Part shown: positions 11,569 through 21,538 of the stretch, piece after piece | How the letters are laid out: every line of letters starts with the position of its first letter | Position numbering within the stretch: the first letter of the stretch is position 1 | DNA from: Pisolithus tinctorius | Taxonomy: Eukaryota > Basidiomycota > Agaricomycetes > Boletales > Pisolithaceae | Direction: 5' to 3' | DNA length: 64,000 nt | Assembly: GCA_024663395.1 (NCBI GenBank) | Contig: JANFAH010000002.1 | Location: forward strand, 3,906,001 to 3,970,000 | Position numbers and translations under genes: made by a program | The notes under the pieces: model-generated | What the model saw: the letters and a program-made list of their open reading frames with translations, nothing else | Databases searched by the model: none | Told to the model about the DNA's origin: nothing

Positions 11569-11807
11569 CCATGTCGTTGACCTCTCTCCCGCAGCAGTCA
11601 TGGATGTGTGCTATCTCAACATGGGTATACATCGCACTTGGGGAACAGATATTCAGGGATTGTGATTTAGATTATCTACGTGTTTTCATATGTTTGATTG
11701 TGTCATTGAATGTGTCTCTTTCGTGTGGCGCGTGCCATGGGGGCAGTGCTCTGGTGCGGTAAACAAGGTGCCATCAAAGGTTGGGGAGGTCTTTCATGAC
11801 CACCAAG

Positions 11808-12296
11808 TCACCTGCTAACGCTGTCAGATCTGCTTGTTTTCATCTCAACCCCTGACTTACCTTCTTTACACAGTTGCTCGTGCACACAGATAACACACAC
11901 CGTGTTTGCAAGCGCCTCATTATTGGTAGCATCAATGAAGGCTGTGATGCTGCATTGCTGTTGTTCGGCCATTGGCAACTGCATATATTGCGTGCACATA
12001 TCATGATGTGAGTCGTGCACTTCGCCATCAGATTCCCTTGCTCTGACATCTTCAGTCTTTCAGTGCTGTTTGGCTCGCCATTGCTCCTGTCAGTTCTCCT
12101 TTGCTTTACGCTTGCGCTCAACTGTGGCTCCTTCCTTCACAGTAGCTGCAGTTTGGATCACCTCATGCATATTCAGTGGTAACAGATCAATCGTGGGACG
12201 CAGTTGCGCCCATGTTCACAAATGCTTCGGCAGTGTGCCTGCTGGAAGGCAGTCATAAAGTTCCTGTCGTGTCAGGCATCCCCAGAGGTCGCTCAT
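11808..12296 (-). pseudogene. Helitron H4: N-terminal fragment
   Basis: From an ATG at 12296 the minus strand reads MSDLWGCLTRQELYDCLPAG, matching the H2 start. An in-frame TGA at 12216-12218 replaces the Arg of H2 (PKSLRTW). Further along, YMQLPMAEQQQCSITAFIDA and CVICVHEQLCKEGK match H2 in another frame, and then the match ends. The fragment lies head-to-head with gene X copy B, the same arrangement as H2 with copy A. Confidence 0.75.
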
Positions 12297-12476
12297 CTTC
12301 CCTGTGACTCCAGTAATACCTTGTGTGCTTGGTAATATCCTTCGACAAACTCCTCTTTATTGCACGTCCATCACGTGGTCCCCTATTCCCTGGGCTTTAA
12401 ATGCGAGCCGCCCTGTTAAGGGGGGGGGGGGGGGGGGGGGGATTCTAGTCTTTGCACAGAGCCTCCATCAGGACAC
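12297..12476. promoter_or_regulatory. Shared divergent intergenic region, Helitron H4 / gene X copy B
   Basis: This spacer between the divergent starts at 12296 (minus) and about 12480 (plus) resembles the one at 7593-7755, with CCCCTATTCCCTGGG, CTTTAAATG and GATTCTAG in the same order. It also carries an uninterrupted 22-G run, absent from the other copy. Confidence 0.5.
12420..12441 (+). repeat. 22-nt poly-G tract
   Basis: Positions 12420-12441 are all G. The run lies between the TTTAAAT element and the start of gene X copy B. The homologous place in copy A has only short G runs, so the tract expanded after the copies separated. Its length may be inexact, because homopolymers are prone to assembly error. 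Confidence 0.9.
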
Positions 12477-12479
12477 ATG

Positions 12480-13564
12480 TCTGCTTTGAACCCCCTTTGC
12501 AGCTCATCATCCAGGGACATCAATACGTCCACCACAGACCACGCTGATGTGTCGTCATCGATCATTAGCCATGACTCTCCTCCGTCTTCAGCGTCTGTAC
12601 TGGAAAATCTCAAAAACAATGCTTTGGCTATTTATGCTGCCATGCCAAATTTGGCCAGTCATGCTGAGTTTTTCTTCGGTGGCACCACCAGCAACGTCGC
12701 CATTGTGAAAGGCAACTCTGACAATGTCACAGAGTTGGTGCTCAGTGGCATCTTCGAAATCGACCATCAAGGTTTCTTCATGGCTCCTGAGGGCAGTTAC
12801 AACCCCAGGAACAGATTTGGCTGTGAATTTTTGGAGACCAAACTCACATGCAACCTTCTGGCCATGCAGCAAGACACTGTATATAGCACCACACAGCAAG
12901 ACTTTCCCCACATCATCTCGAATATCAGGTCGTTGGAGAAGCTCATGCCCTTGAAAAAGGGTGAGACCCTCCTCTCATCCATCCGAGAGAGTCGTGGCAT
13001 GCCTTGCATCCATCTCAGCCATGCTTTGTTCACCATACATGTTCTTACAGTCCTGCAGCGATGGCTTGACTGTATCTGATGACACCATCTTAAACATAGA
13101 AAAAGGATGATGATGATGACCCCAACAGCATCACCCAGAATGGTGAGGCTCTCCATTTCTTTCATGGACTGGGCACTCAACTGCATGTGTCAAAGGATGC
13201 TACCACAGCATGGCCCATGCTGGATGACATCAAAGATGTGCTTGGTCGTGCTGCCAGCACTCACTACATCTCACCTCTCCCTGCATTTGACATCCATGGC
13301 ATGCCCATCCTGCCTGTCGACTACACCTGGCTGTTAAGCAGTGCAATCATTCAGGTGCATTTCACCCTGTTACACTTCTTCATCAAAGGTGACAGAAAGT
13401 CAATTTTTACCACATCTCTGTGGGAGATGTGCATGCTGCGTACCCTGCAGCATGGTCCTGTCAACCCCCTCAAACGCGCGTGTGAGCGGGCGCTGAAGAT
13501 GAATCCTGGTAATAAGAAGTCTTGTCTGGTATGCCTCCCACACACACGCACTGGGTCGTTCTGA
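12480..13564 (+). pseudogene. Gene X, copy B (unrecognised)
   Basis: It encodes the same blocks as copy A: NLASHAEFFFGGTTSNVAIV, VLSGIFEIDHQGFF, LSHALF, then THYISPLPAFDIHGMPILPV and VQVHFTLLHFFIKGDRKSIF. The intron donor, GTACGT in copy A, reads ATACAT here (13035-13040), so normal splicing at that place is probably lost and the first frame runs to a stop near 13079. Exon 2 otherwise keeps its frame. No domain was recognised. It is divergent to Helitron fragment H4. Confidence 0.55.
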
Positions 13565-14200
13565 TCTCACAGACCTCCCTTTTCCAGGAGTAAATCGCTG
13601 GAAATTGTTACAGGCGCCAAAGGGCTACACTACACTGTCATTAACTTAAGTAGTTTCAGCTTGTAAATAAAACACGCACGTGAGATCTGTGCTTGTCACT
13701 ATACATGGCGGTTTTCCTTGGTGGGGCTGTGCATGGATTCGTCACAGCGGTGAGCACCTGCTGTGTGAACACTTGGAACCGTTGATACCCATTCCTGCTT
13801 CCAACGTCGACAGTATAGATAACTGGTTATTGAGCTCTGATGATATGCAAATCCCTTGCAGCTAAATGTGTAACGAGGTTAACAAATGGTGTGTGTTCAG
13901 TGTCTCCTGTGTGCTAATGCTTGACATATCTCCCACTCTAGCTGAGGTGTATAATATGTGGGTCCTTCTAATTGCTGGGGATCCTGTGGTGACTGTCTTG
14001 GGGAACCCTATGAAGTGTGGATGCTTGTGATGTCGTGAGAGGGGTGACCCTGCTGTGGTGGGTTCAAAGTCTCCTATCTCACATTGGTCTTCAAGCTACC
14101 TGCACTATGCTACATCCACTGTCCATCTAAAAATCATCCATGTGCTGGTAGGTTGCAGCGTCACTCGTCGTTCACATGTTGCGAATGCTGATGTGATCTC
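13565..14200 (+). other. Spacer between gene X copy B and gene Y copy B
   Basis: This stretch corresponds in position to 5900-6510 of copy A, which contains the first Y block. Similarity is faint, for example around 13700-13760 and near 14130-14160, where an intron-like GTAGGTTG matches the GTGGGTCTC of copy A. No open frame of useful length is present. It is probably decayed coding sequence of X/Y. Confidence 0.35.
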
Positions 14201-15220
14201 GTGCAGGTTATCATGAGTTCACTCGCAGAAGAGGATGTGATTTCTACACGATACGAAGTTTGGGGCTTCCTGTTCAGCTGGACATCAGGCCCCTGCTGTT
14301 TGAATGTTCGGGTGTCCAACAACGATAACATCTGGATCTTGGGTTCCCAGTTCCTGTTCGCTGCAGATGTTGAGGTCAAGACAACCTGTGTGGAAGTCCA
14401 TGGGAGACTTTATGTCATCTTTTTCGATTTGGCCCGCTGTAGGAAAAGTCCAAGTAGCTGTATAATATGAGCTAGATGGCTTAGATAACAACAATAAAAA
14501 ATGAAGGGAACGAATTGCTCGTCCCAAGGGATTCTGGACTGTTGAGACTAGAAGGTGAGACCCAGTGCTTTGTAGCAGTAGTGGTTTGTGACGTGCATGG
14601 TGTGGTCCATGGAATAGTACTGGTGATGCAAGTGGTGCGAGCAGTATATGTAGTTTGTGTGCGGCAGAATGCGAGACATGCGGTGTAGACAAAGTGTAAA
14701 GGAAACTTGTGGTGACCTTCCAAGTGCCAAAAGGTCCCATTCTGTACCTAAGTACAGGGCTTTATAGTCTGGACAAACCTGGAACCTAAGTAAGACAGGG
14801 TACAGTAAAGGAAAGCCGTGCAACAGTGCGTACACAGAAGACAGGCCAAAACAGAGGCCAAGGGTATACTACAAGCACTAAAGGAATAGAGACTGTGATA
14901 AGAGAAAGAGTCCGAGGAAAAACAACAACCGGAGCACAGTGGCCACAGGTATAGCATTGCATGAGAGGGAGCGAGGGCATGGGAAGGTAGTGTGTGAACA
15001 ATGGTGAATGCAAGAGGGGAGCGGATGTAACAGTAGTCATGGAACAGTTAATGATAGGGGCTTACACGTCCAGGGAATGCGGATTCCTCACACTGCCATC
15101 AGACAGAGCATCAAAACGCATCATATGTTTTCGTGAGAGTGTGGCCTGCACATTTGACACCGTTGAACATTCGCACAGAGGATGACCTGCAGGACATCCT
15201 ACGTGTCTTATTGGTGTAAG
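14201..15220 (+). pseudogene. Gene Y, copy B, interrupted by an LTR-like insertion
   Basis: The first part (14210-14437) encodes YEVWGFLFSW, LFAADVEVKTTCVEV and YVIFFDLAR, as in copy A. Homology stops within the codon after DLAR and resumes at 15067, leading to NIRTEDDLQDILRVLL at 15160-15214. A GTAAGT donor and a TTTTCAG acceptor follow, and then LANHFLAVRGSVESGV and a stop. The 629 bp between are absent from copy A and are annotated as an LTR-like insertion. The protein family is unknown. Confidence 0.55.
14438..15066 (-). mobile_element. LTR-like insertion (probable solo LTR)
   Basis: The insert starts TGTAGG and ends CTTACA, so its ends form the short TG...CA inverted repeat typical of LTRs. 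Copy A of gene Y has no counterpart, so the boundaries come from comparing the two copies. On the minus strand it carries CTATAAAG about 300 bp from one end, a plausible LTR promoter, which suggests minus orientation. No gag, pol or primer-binding site is present. Flanking 5-mers (CCCGC and CGTCC) are not identical, so a clean target duplication is not visible. Confidence 0.55.
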
Positions 15221-15518
15221 TATTTCCTGCCTGTGCACTCTCTGACCACCCTCATGTGCCTTTTCAGGTTGGCTAATCACTTCCTGGCTGTTAGGGGTTC
15301 AGTGGAATCGGGAGTGTAGTCCTCTCCATGACTTACTATACAGTATTCTCAACCTTGCCAATAGAGAAATTGTCTCGCTCCGCCCTTACTATCTTTGGCG
15401 CGATCGACCTCAACTGCCCCTCACATGCCTCAACAGACACGTTAGGGGGACTCCTTTTACCCCTAACAGGCTGGAGTATTTATTAAGTGACGGTGTCATG
15501 TCCTCTCACCTATCTACC

Positions 15519-16556
15519 ATGTATAGGCTCCCACTCGAGATCAAATGACATATCCTTGGCTATTGTAACATTCAGGACATTGCCAAGTTGGCGCAGGCCT
15601 CTGCTGTGCTGAATGGGTTAGCTCAGGATTTCATCCAGCACTGTCTGCGTCTCTTGACCAAGCCATTTTTTGAGAACACTGAGACCCTCCTCAGCATCTT
15701 GTGGACATGTGATGCAGTCATGTCTGGTTCCTGTGCTCTGCACATACTCTTGCCTGCAAACGAGACTTGTTGGATTCTGTCAGACCTTGATATATATGTC
15801 TCTTGCCGTCACATGGCTTGCCTCTCTGTGTCTCTGCAACATGAAGGTCAGTGCATCTGCGATTGAATTGTAACTATGCAGCACTCACCTCATTGGCACA
15901 GGCTATGTTGTTGTGCGCCAACGAATGGTCAATGCAGGCCCATATGGGTCATCTTCCATTCATTTGGTGGTGTCATTTGCCAATGACTGCCAGTCAATCA
16001 ATGTCATCATGTCCTCCACTGTGGCTGCCATGTCTCCCATATTTGAATTTCACAGCACCACCATGATGAATTTCATCAGTGCCAACCACATCTTCTGTGC
16101 ATATCCTGCACTGACCCTCCATCTCATGTCATTGGTTAATGCAGGACCTATATACTTCAAGCCATTCGGGTTCAGGACAATGTGTGCCCTCGAGAAATAC
16201 GGTGCGTGTGGCTTTGTCTTGGAGGCATGCCAGGATGTCCATGGCGTATCTTGTTTGTGTCGATCAATGCCTCGATCGATTGCTGACCGCCATTGCCTGT
16301 GGGTTAATATGAACATGCTGGGGTCTGTGTCAATGTCCCCCGCTAAGGTTTTCAACTGCTTGGGGTTCATTGACTTGATCTGGCTTTTGGGTGGGTATCT
16401 GTGTGGGGGTGTGTATCCCTTTATCCGTAGCCAATGTTTCCTGATCGAGGACAATTCGTGAGTCTCTGCTGGCTGCTCGCCATGGACATGTCTCTGATTT
16501 AACTTAGGCATGAGCTGTTGGGGCCTCAGTTCCTTGGCAGTCAAGAGTCTGCTTAG
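15519..16556 (+). pseudogene. F-box/nucleotidyltransferase-fold protein gene, copy 2, one nonsense codon
   Basis: From ATG 15519 the frame reads MYRLPLEIK, then TGA at 15546-15548 where Trp is usual, then HILGYCNIQDIAKLAQASAV. This resembles an F-box start (LPxEI...IL). Further on, SGSCALHILLP and DLDIYVS give the glycine-serine and Asp-x-Asp pattern of nucleotidyltransferase-fold proteins found in Agaricomycete families. An intron with GTCAGT donor and CACAG acceptor (about 15845-15900) joins to GYVVVRQRMVNAGPYGSSSI. A second intron (donor GTGAGT near 16459, acceptor TTAG at 16507) joins to HELLGPQFLGSQESA and the stop at 16554-16556. Only the one stop breaks the gene. Substrate and role are unknown. 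Confidence 0.6.
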
Positions 16557-16829
16557 ACATAACAGTGACCTCGCACAAGTCTGTCTCAGATGTATACTAT
16601 CTGTTCCTGGGGATACGTCGTCGTCGGTTGGTGAATGAGGGCTGATTGTACATTAATTTATCTTGTTTTTGTGGGTTTGAATATCACGCCACGGTGTCAG
16701 TTTCGTGTGGCGCATGCCGCGGAGGCAGCACTCCAGCATGGTAAACAAGGTGCCTGCCAGCGCCGCTGGCCATGTTCTAGTATCACATGTAAGTGAATAT
16801 TACTGGTGTGGTCAAGTTTGTAAACTTCC
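16557..16829. other. 3' flank of the F-box gene
   Basis: No gene is seen. The block around 16700-16760 (GTGTGGCGCATGCC to GGTAAACAAGGTGCC) is conserved downstream of copy 1 at 11725-11772, so it belongs to the duplicated unit. Confidence 0.5.
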
Positions 16830-17225
16830 AACAGTAGGACGGCCGTGCCATTCCCTGGTAAGTCACGTCACGAGGGGCGTCCACATCTTGGAAGAATATC
16901 AAATCAAGGTTCTAAAACGGGTATCACGACAGCCTAATAATTACTTGTACGCTATCACGAACGGTCCCGGGACTGAATCTGATTGGGGGTCATGCACCTA
17001 CCTAGACTTAACGACGGGGTAACGTTATTTACGAGCGGTTTTCAAATGGACTGAGCTATTCTGAAAGACGCTTTCCAATGAGGTGCCGCGGTAGTACATT
17101 GAACGTTGTTGTACTGTACGTAATCAAGTGGGGTGACCATCGCCGACAACTTGAAGTTACGTGGAGAGACCCTCAGAAGGTAGCTTGTGGTGGTTCCAAG
17201 ACCCGACCTGATCCTGCTCTGTAAC
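16830..17225 (+). repeat. Dispersed block also found beside P450 genes
   Basis: About 400 bp here match, in inverted orientation, the upstream flank of CYP-6 at 53340-53790. Shared landmarks include GTAAGTCACGTCACGAG, GAAGAATATCAAATC/GAAGAGTATCAAATC, GATTGGGGGTCATGCACC and CATCGCCGACAACTTG/CTTCGCCGACAACTTG. A weaker match lies upstream of CYP-1 at 27225-27450. The sequence has conserved amino acid strings in one frame (LEEYQI, DWGSCTYLDL), but no complete gene is apparent. It may be a noncoding repeat or the remnant of an unrecognised gene. Confidence 0.6.
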
Positions 17226-17228
17226 GGC

Positions 17229-17314
17229 GGTAAGTAAACTGTAATAGTTATAAAACAAAATAGAAAAGAAGAAAAATAAAGCAGGAACACCATATCCTTG
17301 GTAGGAAAAACCCA
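17229..17314. repeat. Upstream copy of an approximately 85-bp direct repeat
   Basis: TGTAATAGTTATAAAACAAA to TTGGTAGGAAAAACCCA resembles 17945-18030, which forms the 3' end and UTR of the Arp10 gene. The two copies are roughly 80% identical by eye and about 716 bp apart. Confidence 0.65.
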
Positions 17315-17944
17315 CGGCCTACATCCGAGGCTTGGAACTTTGACTATCCCCAGTCAGCCCAGAGGCAGCACAACTAGATGAGAACCTAAGGTCACGAGGG
17401 AGGGGTGAGAGAACGGCGCGGCGACGGACAACGGCAGCTCGAAATGGCACGAAACTAAGGGATACGGCGAGGGTGAAAGCGGCGAACACGGCGCCAAAGG
17501 GATGGAGCGAATTCGCGCATCTGTTCCGGCGATATTCGCAACGTTGTGCGAAGGTGCCTCTAGCCAGAAGGCAGGGCGTATCTGCACACCCATAGAAGCA
17601 AGCGCGACGTAAGGTATACCGTTCGAAAGGCCTCGCAGAGTAGTACCATGTGCCAAAAAAACGAGAGGCACGACGACGAAGTGGGTGAGATATGGCGCAT
17701 ACGATGTCGTGGACAGGAAAGGGGGAACTGCCGACTAACAGCGGATGCTTGGAACGAGACGAAACTGTAAGAGACGATGGAGAAAAACGTAATAAATTTG
17801 GCGAGAGAGAAATGGTGGGAATTCGTGCATGCGGGCCCGAGATGTTCACAAAGTTATCGGAAAGTGCCTCACATGACAAAACCGACTGAGAGCACGAAAT
17901 CCGAATCCATCACAAAAGTCAATTATCTCCTTGAAATAATATAA
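17315..17944. other. Region between direct repeats, no assigned gene
   Basis: A 186-codon open frame on the minus strand (17319-17879) has no recognisable motif, unusual arginine and serine content, and another long frame overlapping it, so I do not call it a gene. Nothing else is supported. Confidence 0.35.
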
Positions 17945-18030
17945 ATTGTAATAGTCATAAAACAAAACAGAAATGAAGGACAATAAAGCAGAAACGCCAT
18001 GTCCCTTGGTAGGGAAAACCCATTCCCTAC
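17945..18030. repeat. Downstream copy of the approximately 85-bp direct repeat (Arp10 3' UTR)
   Basis: It covers the last codons and 3' UTR of the Arp10 gene on the minus strand (stop TAG at 18027-18029) and is repeated at 17229-17314. Confidence 0.65.
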
Positions 18031-20063
18031 AGCGCAGTAGCAGATGCAGGTGGTGCACCGACGGGCAGTGGAGTTTTCGTCCAGTCTGGAATGATGCTTT
18101 TCAGCAAATGTTCCGAATCAGCTGCCGTGACGGCCGTTTCATCGTCATCATTCTGCGATGAGAACGCTTCGTCCCACTTTTCCCTCGTAATCTCCATCCC
18201 TCCCGTCTTGAGGGCCCTGCGGGTAAACGGCAACCGGATTGAGTATGTCACGGGTGGACGTGAGAGCGAAGCAGAACATACCCTGCTAGGGAGCCGCCAA
18301 CCCATGCCATCAACGCAGGGGAATATGCAGGCGCTTTTCCAGCATTAGCCTTGGCGCGCGTCGAGGACGACGCAGACACCTGCGGCGAAGGATTGTTCAG
18401 GATGGCAAAGTGTGGAATGAGTGGTCTGAGCTCTGCATAACGATCATAGGCAGGTGGTGCTGGTCTTCCACGTCGAGAACCTTGTTGCGGTGATCCTGGA
18501 GGTGCGATTGCGCGGAGGAGTTCGGCATGCAAACGCGGGATAAAACCAGGTAACATCGCAGTGCCCCCCGTTACGAGAATGGAAGATGCCATCGTTGTTC
18601 TCAGGTCGATAGGTACCTGTGAAAACATGTAAGATCCGAGCGAAATTTGGCCATACAAGGGAGGAGGAACCTTGAGTAGAGCATCCAGTATGACCTCTGC
18701 GACGCTGCCTTCGTCGACGTCACCACCCTCGAAAAGGACCTCGGCGGCTCGCTCGCGGATCCATCCAGGTACAATAAGGGTGCCGCGTCCGGTGCCCATC
18801 TGCTGTGAGGTTGGAGGCACTACGCGGAGCTGGACGTCAGTAGCGTTCGAATGCCGAGTATACAAGTTGGCGAGTGCTTGGAGGTAACTTTCGGACGCGG
18901 TCCCAGAGTCTGATGAAGCTTCTGGCTGCGAGGATACAAAACTTTCGGGTACATCGGAGGCAGAAGCACGAGAGAACTCCGACTCAGACACAGCACTATC
19001 GCTTTCAGGAAGAGGGTCGGCCTCGGAGGCAGACGTTGTCGGGGACGAAAGTCGGATGTCATGCCTTGCTTCCAATACACTGCTCACGAAACAGCACCTA
19101 GTTTTGATGTCTTCAACCAGTAAATCCGTAAGAATCTCCTGCGGGACACGTGTAAGACGACTCGCAAGTGGAGGATTGACGACGGTAAGATTCGTCGGAG
19201 GCGGAGCATATTTTCCGAACAGAAGCAAAAGGGCACGGAGGTGTGATGTGAAGCGGGAACCCGCCAACGGTGTAGTCCGTAGATGTGGGAACAGCGGCCT
19301 AGCAGCGAAAATCTGTGTGACAAGACTGGCATTGGCGGGACGGACAGCTCGGATTGTCTAGAACGAAAAACGTACGGGTAATGCTGCAGTTTCGAGATGA
19401 CCACAATCTATCACCAAACCAGTGATGCGTCCAACCGACAGGAGAGACAGAAGGTGACTCGGAGCAAACGATATTGAAGGCACCTTGTAAGGTATCAAGG
19501 ATACGTCCGTCAGGACAATGTAAAACTACCTAGACATACCTGCAAGTTACCGAACAAGACACGAGCAAATATTTCTTTGATGTGCAGCGGGAGTAAAGGA
19601 TGTTCGACCAATATCACCTTGCGAGATTTGGGGTCTGTAAGTAGCGACCTACCCCGCACCTCTGTTGAGCAGAAAGCATCGACGAGAGAGTCTCAGTCCG
19701 TCCTCACTCATGGAACACCGAGCGCATGCGCCTCTCGACATTGATCTCGAGTAGCCGGTCTTGCTCAGCTCTAGTTGCAGCATCGCTTGCACGGTTCAAT
19801 CCCCACAGAGGTTCCGCGCTTATTGGATCTGAGTAGAAGACATCCCTGGGCCTTCCCTCGCCACTGAAGCCAACCTTCCAGATACGTGAGCCAGGATCGA
19901 CGACGACGCGGTCTTCGGTGCCATACAAAGAGTGTCTGCGTGTAGTCGTATAATGGGGCGATGCCTGAAGGACATGGGAACCTGCGATCCTGGTGGCAGT
20001 TGGTGTTGCGGTAGGTGTCGCAGACGGTGTTTTCCCTCTGGGCGTTGCTGTGAGTACAGACAT
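18027..20063 (-). CDS. arp10: Actin-related protein, Arp10/Arp11 type (dynactin pointed end)
   Basis: Predicted exons on the minus strand are 20063-19708, 19648-19540, 19483-19376, 19312-18282 and 18216-18027. All joins keep phase and give 597 aa. Motifs are EDRVVVDPGSRIWKVGFSGE (actin phosphate-loop region), DPKSRKVILVEHPLLPLHIK, LVIDCGHLETAALP (second nucleotide-binding loop) and SILVTGGTAMLPGFIPRLHA, with LMAWVGGSLAG near the C terminus. The N-terminal tail is Thr/Pro-rich and a Ser/Glu-rich insert of about 90 residues follows VLEARHDI. Family members cap the pointed end of the dynactin mini-filament and help dynein transport of nuclei and vesicles. The Arp10 assignment rests on divergence from actin and this pattern. 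No disruption was seen. Confidence 0.85.
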
Positions 20064-20248
20064 GGCCTGAGCGCACTCGGTATGCCCTCGATGCCCTCGA
20101 GTCCAGAGTACTAATGTAGGTCACGTGAAGTTGGACGCGTTGCAGAAGCAAAGCACAGAACAAAAGCCCACGGACATGCAGCAGTACTAGTGTTTACACG
20201 GAGCGTGAGTCGATTTAAAGGCTAGCCCTTCGAACGACACGCAATCTA

Positions 20249-21538
20249 TCATACAGGTTGGACGAAAAGCTGGTATGGCTCCTCGTATTCACCCCTAGCC
20301 TTCCTGGCGCGTCTCTCGTCCCTCCTCGCCCGCCTCTCCGCACGCCTTTCACCTCTGGCAGCCCTCCTTTCCGCTTTCCAAGCCCGTCGCTGAGCCTTGT
20401 AATCATTGTGAGAGTGTCCATTCCCACGGTGACGGCGATGGCCATCCTTGGAATCAGACGAAGACGAAGACGACGAAGACGACGAAGACGAAGACGAAGA
20501 CGAAGACGAAGAGGACGAAGAGGACGAGCTCCTGCGACGGCGGAGGTTGTTGGCCATGTGTCGCTGCTGTGGATCCCCAAACTTGGGAGCAGGACCTTCG
20601 CGTCCACTCAGACGTTCGGAACCCTGACAGAGGACGACCTCCATCCTGCGAGGGCCAAAGAAGTACTGTCATAGTGATATTCAGTAAAAGCCGAAAATCA
20701 ACATGAAGCTGTTTGGAAAACGAACGTGGTTCCAGTGATCAACGACATCTCCAGCAGCTGTGCGATTCCTGGATTTCATCCTATTCTCGATTGCGTGGGT
20801 CATAAACAGACCTCCTGTAGTCTTGTGTCACAACATAGCACAACTTCAATCGGTTGGTAAGAAATCATACCGAGGAAACCCAGTCCAGCAACCATAGGGA
20901 TGACGTTAGATTTGATACGTTGTGCACCGGACAGCGAAGCACCCTTCTTCACGTCCGCCAGGAATCTGTGAAAGAGTTTAGTACTTTGCAGCAACTGTAC
21001 ACTAAGTGGACAACCATGACTTACCGTTTCCAATCTTCTTCGGCGACATCGTGGGTCGCGAACGGGTGCGGGGCGAGCTGACAAGGGGGTGGGAGTTCCG
21101 GGAAGCCCTTCGCCAAGTCTTTTCCGTTGGAGATCAAACACATCGGCGGGAATTGACTGTATGGCATGTTGGATGGGGGCGGACGCTGCCACGAGGACGG
21201 AGGTCCCTGATTCCCGAAAAACGATGCGAGAGACAACCCCCCTTCCCTTCCATTGGGTGATGGTGTACGGTTTAAGTGCGTTGAAGGAATGGTGGTAGGA
21301 TCGTACGCCTGCGAGTTACTTGGGTGAGAAAGAGTGGTCAACAGGATAATCGTTCTCATGAACTTACGGCGGAGCGAGAGGCTTCCTGCGGGTAGGGTGC
21401 ATACCCTTGGGGAGGGTGGCCACTAGACGGCTGCAGGTATTCTGGCGGGGGACCAAGAGGGGCTGGGTACGATTGCTGCGGAGGCGCAGGGTATTCTGAT
21501 TGCTGATAATAAGGATTGTTCGAGTGCTTCTCTGACAT
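20249..21538 (-). CDS. Unrecognised Pro-rich protein with polyserine and basic tail, 351 aa
   Basis: Five exons on the minus strand (21538-21368, 21308-21025, 20965-20871, 20814-20726, 20665-20249) join in frame with consensus-like splice sites, giving 351 aa. The N terminus is Pro/Gln/Tyr-rich (MSEKHSNNPYYQQ). The central block FLADVKKGASLSGAQRIKSN leads to a Gly-rich hydrophobic stretch (MVAGLGFLGGLFMTHAIE) that could be membrane-associated. RRMEVVLCQGSERLSGREGP precedes about 25 serines and then a strongly Arg/Glu-charged tail, which looks like a coiled coil. I believe similar proteins occur widely in Agaricomycetes but know no function. It is divergent from nothing nearby. Confidence 0.75.
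20456..20530. repeat. GAC/GAA trinucleotide microsatellite encoding polyserine
   Basis: Alternating GAC, GAA and GAG units on the plus strand encode about 25 consecutive serines on the minus strand, inside the last exon of the 351-aa gene. The number of units is likely to vary between strains. Confidence 0.85.

Noticed and set aside
14438..15066. Clean 5-bp target duplication of the LTR-like insert
   Set aside because: The flanking 5-mers CCCGC and CGTCC differ, so the duplication is not claimed.
16705..17022. 105-codon plus-strand frame as a gene
   Set aside because: Only part of it is shared with the copy at 53.5 kb, where an insertion changes it, and it runs in from the F-box gene flank. 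I treat the shared part as a repeat of unknown nature.
18672..19361. Plus-strand open frames inside the Arp10 exon
   Set aside because: They are antisense shadows of a well-supported actin-related exon and have no motif.
20258..20674. 138-codon plus-strand frame with a poly-Arg run
   Set aside because: It is the antisense reading of the polyserine exon; the minus frame joins to four exons in phase.
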